NCBI GenBank assembly: GCA_030637845.1 | Contig: DAOWFT010000178.1 | Coordinates: 1-6,118, forward strand | Length of the DNA stretch: 6,118 nucleotides | Reading direction: 5' to 3' | Origin: Thalassospiraceae bacterium | GTDB taxonomy: Bacteria; Pseudomonadota; Alphaproteobacteria; Rhodospirillales; Magnetovibrionaceae | The notes under the pieces: model-generated | Told to the model about the DNA's origin: nothing | Seen by the model: only the letters and a program-made list of their open reading frames with translations | The model's database searches: none | Shown here: positions 5,593 through 6,118 of the stretch, in pieces | Numbering within the stretch: position 1 is the first letter of the stretch | Layout: every line of letters starts with the position of its first letter | Made by a program: the position numbers and the translations under genes

Positions 5593-6118
5593 TTATCCGT
5601 TACGAATATTGTCCAGGAACTTATCGACTTCACCGCGCAACAGTTCTGCCTGCTGGCTAAGTTCACCCGAAGCGCTCAGCATGTCCCCAGCACTGTTGCC
5701 GGTTTCACTTGCCGCCTGATTAACCTGTTGAATGGTGGTTGCCACTTCGGTGGTACCGGCGGCGGCCTGTTCCACGTTGCGGGCAATTTCCTGGGTTGCC
5801 GCACCTTGTTCTTCGACCGCAGCGGCGATGGTTGATGCAATTTCGTTCATCTGGTTGATGGTTCCACCGATGGATTCAATTGCCGTTACCGCTTCCTGGG
5901 TTGCGCCCTGAATACCACCAATTTGGGCGGAGATTTCTTCCGTCGCCTTGGCGGTTTGGGTGGCAAGGTTCTTAACCTCCGAGGCAACCACCGCAAAGCC
6001 CTTGCCGGCGTCACCGGCCCGGGCCGCTTCGATGGTGGCGTTCAGCGCCAACAGGTTGGTTTGATCGGCAATGTCGGTAATAAGGGCGACAACCTCGCCG
6101 ATTTTATTGGCGGCATCG
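5593..6118 (-). CDS. Methyl-accepting chemotaxis protein, C-terminal signalling domain (5' end outside window)
   Basis: Chemoreceptors relay ligand or redox signals to CheA and CheW through a long cytoplasmic helical hairpin. The window holds the last 174 residues; the frame stays open through the right edge, so sensor, membrane and HAMP parts are not visible. The first 53 residues include the near-invariant hairpin tip, with NLLALNATIEAARAGDAGKG (21-40) and FAVVASEVKNLA (41-52), which contacts CheA/CheW. The returning helix follows, with a methylation-type segment VEEQGAATQEIA (101-112), then a linker and the terminal LLRGEVDKFLDNIRNG. There is no NWETF-like pentapeptide, so CheR and CheB tethering through such a tail is not expected. 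The internal TTG at 6051 is not the real start, since coding similarity continues upstream of it (DIADQT just before NLLALN). A terminator lies 45 nt past the stop. Family is certain; the signal sensed cannot be told. Confidence 0.96.
   Translation of the reverse strand, partial: DAANKIGEVVALITDIADQTNLLALNATIEAARAGDAGKGFAVVASEVKNLATQTAKATEEISAQIGGIQGATQEAVTAIESIGGTINQMNEIASTIAAAVEEQGAATQEIARNVEQAAAGTTEVATTIQQVNQAASETGNSAGDMLSASGELSQQAELLRGEVDKFLDNIRNG

Noticed and set aside
5593..6051. Chemoreceptor read as a complete 152-residue protein starting at TTG 6051.
   Set aside because: The conserved hairpin tip begins upstream of that TTG and the frame remains open to the window edge, so it is an interior leucine codon of a longer gene.

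Overview
The window looks like ordinary chromosome from an alphaproteobacterium, probably of the Rhodospirillales kind. This is an inference from protein resemblance: a CbiD-type corrin pathway, a SCO/SenC protein, a Rhodobacter-like CbbY, and a chemoreceptor tail ending in a short 'DNIRNG'-style C-terminus. GC looks close to 50% by eye. Codon choice is similar throughout, with frequent ATA, and no mobile element, phage gene, tRNA, rRNA or CRISPR array is visible.

Layout, left to right. (1) 1-861, minus: the first 287 codons of cbiD (cobalt-precorrin-5B C1-methyltransferase), running off the left edge. (2) 862-996: short divergent spacer. (3) 997-2972, plus: a SCO1/SenC copper chaperone followed 20 nt later by cobB/cbiA (cobyrinate a,c-diamide synthase), very likely one transcript. 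(4) 3035-4179, plus: a two-gene unit made of a UPF0260 (YcgN-like) cysteine-cluster protein and a YgjP-type zinc metallopeptidase, overlapping by ATGA. (5) 4181-4657, minus: an unrecognised, helix-rich, probably coiled-coil protein whose stop lies 1 nt from the metallopeptidase stop. (6) 4775-5482, plus: cbbY, a HAD phosphatase closely resembling xylulose-1,5-bisphosphate phosphatase. (7) 5501-5548: a strong hairpin with a T-tract on the minus strand, terminating (8) 5593-6118, minus: the C-terminal signalling domain of a methyl-accepting chemotaxis protein that runs off the right edge.

How the genes fit together. cbiD and cobB both act in the corrin-ring half of vitamin B12 synthesis and flank the SCO gene, so the left 3 kb is the edge of a cobalamin locus with a cytochrome oxidase assembly factor placed inside it. 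CbbY implies that the organism makes Rubisco and needs to clear its misfire product, but no Calvin-cycle gene is in view. SCO implies aerobic or microaerobic respiration with a copper oxidase, while CbiD implies the cobalt-early corrin route; the two coexist in many facultative alphaproteobacteria. I found no convincing undescribed system. The least explained items are the coiled-coil protein at 4181-4657 and the YcgN/YgjP pair.
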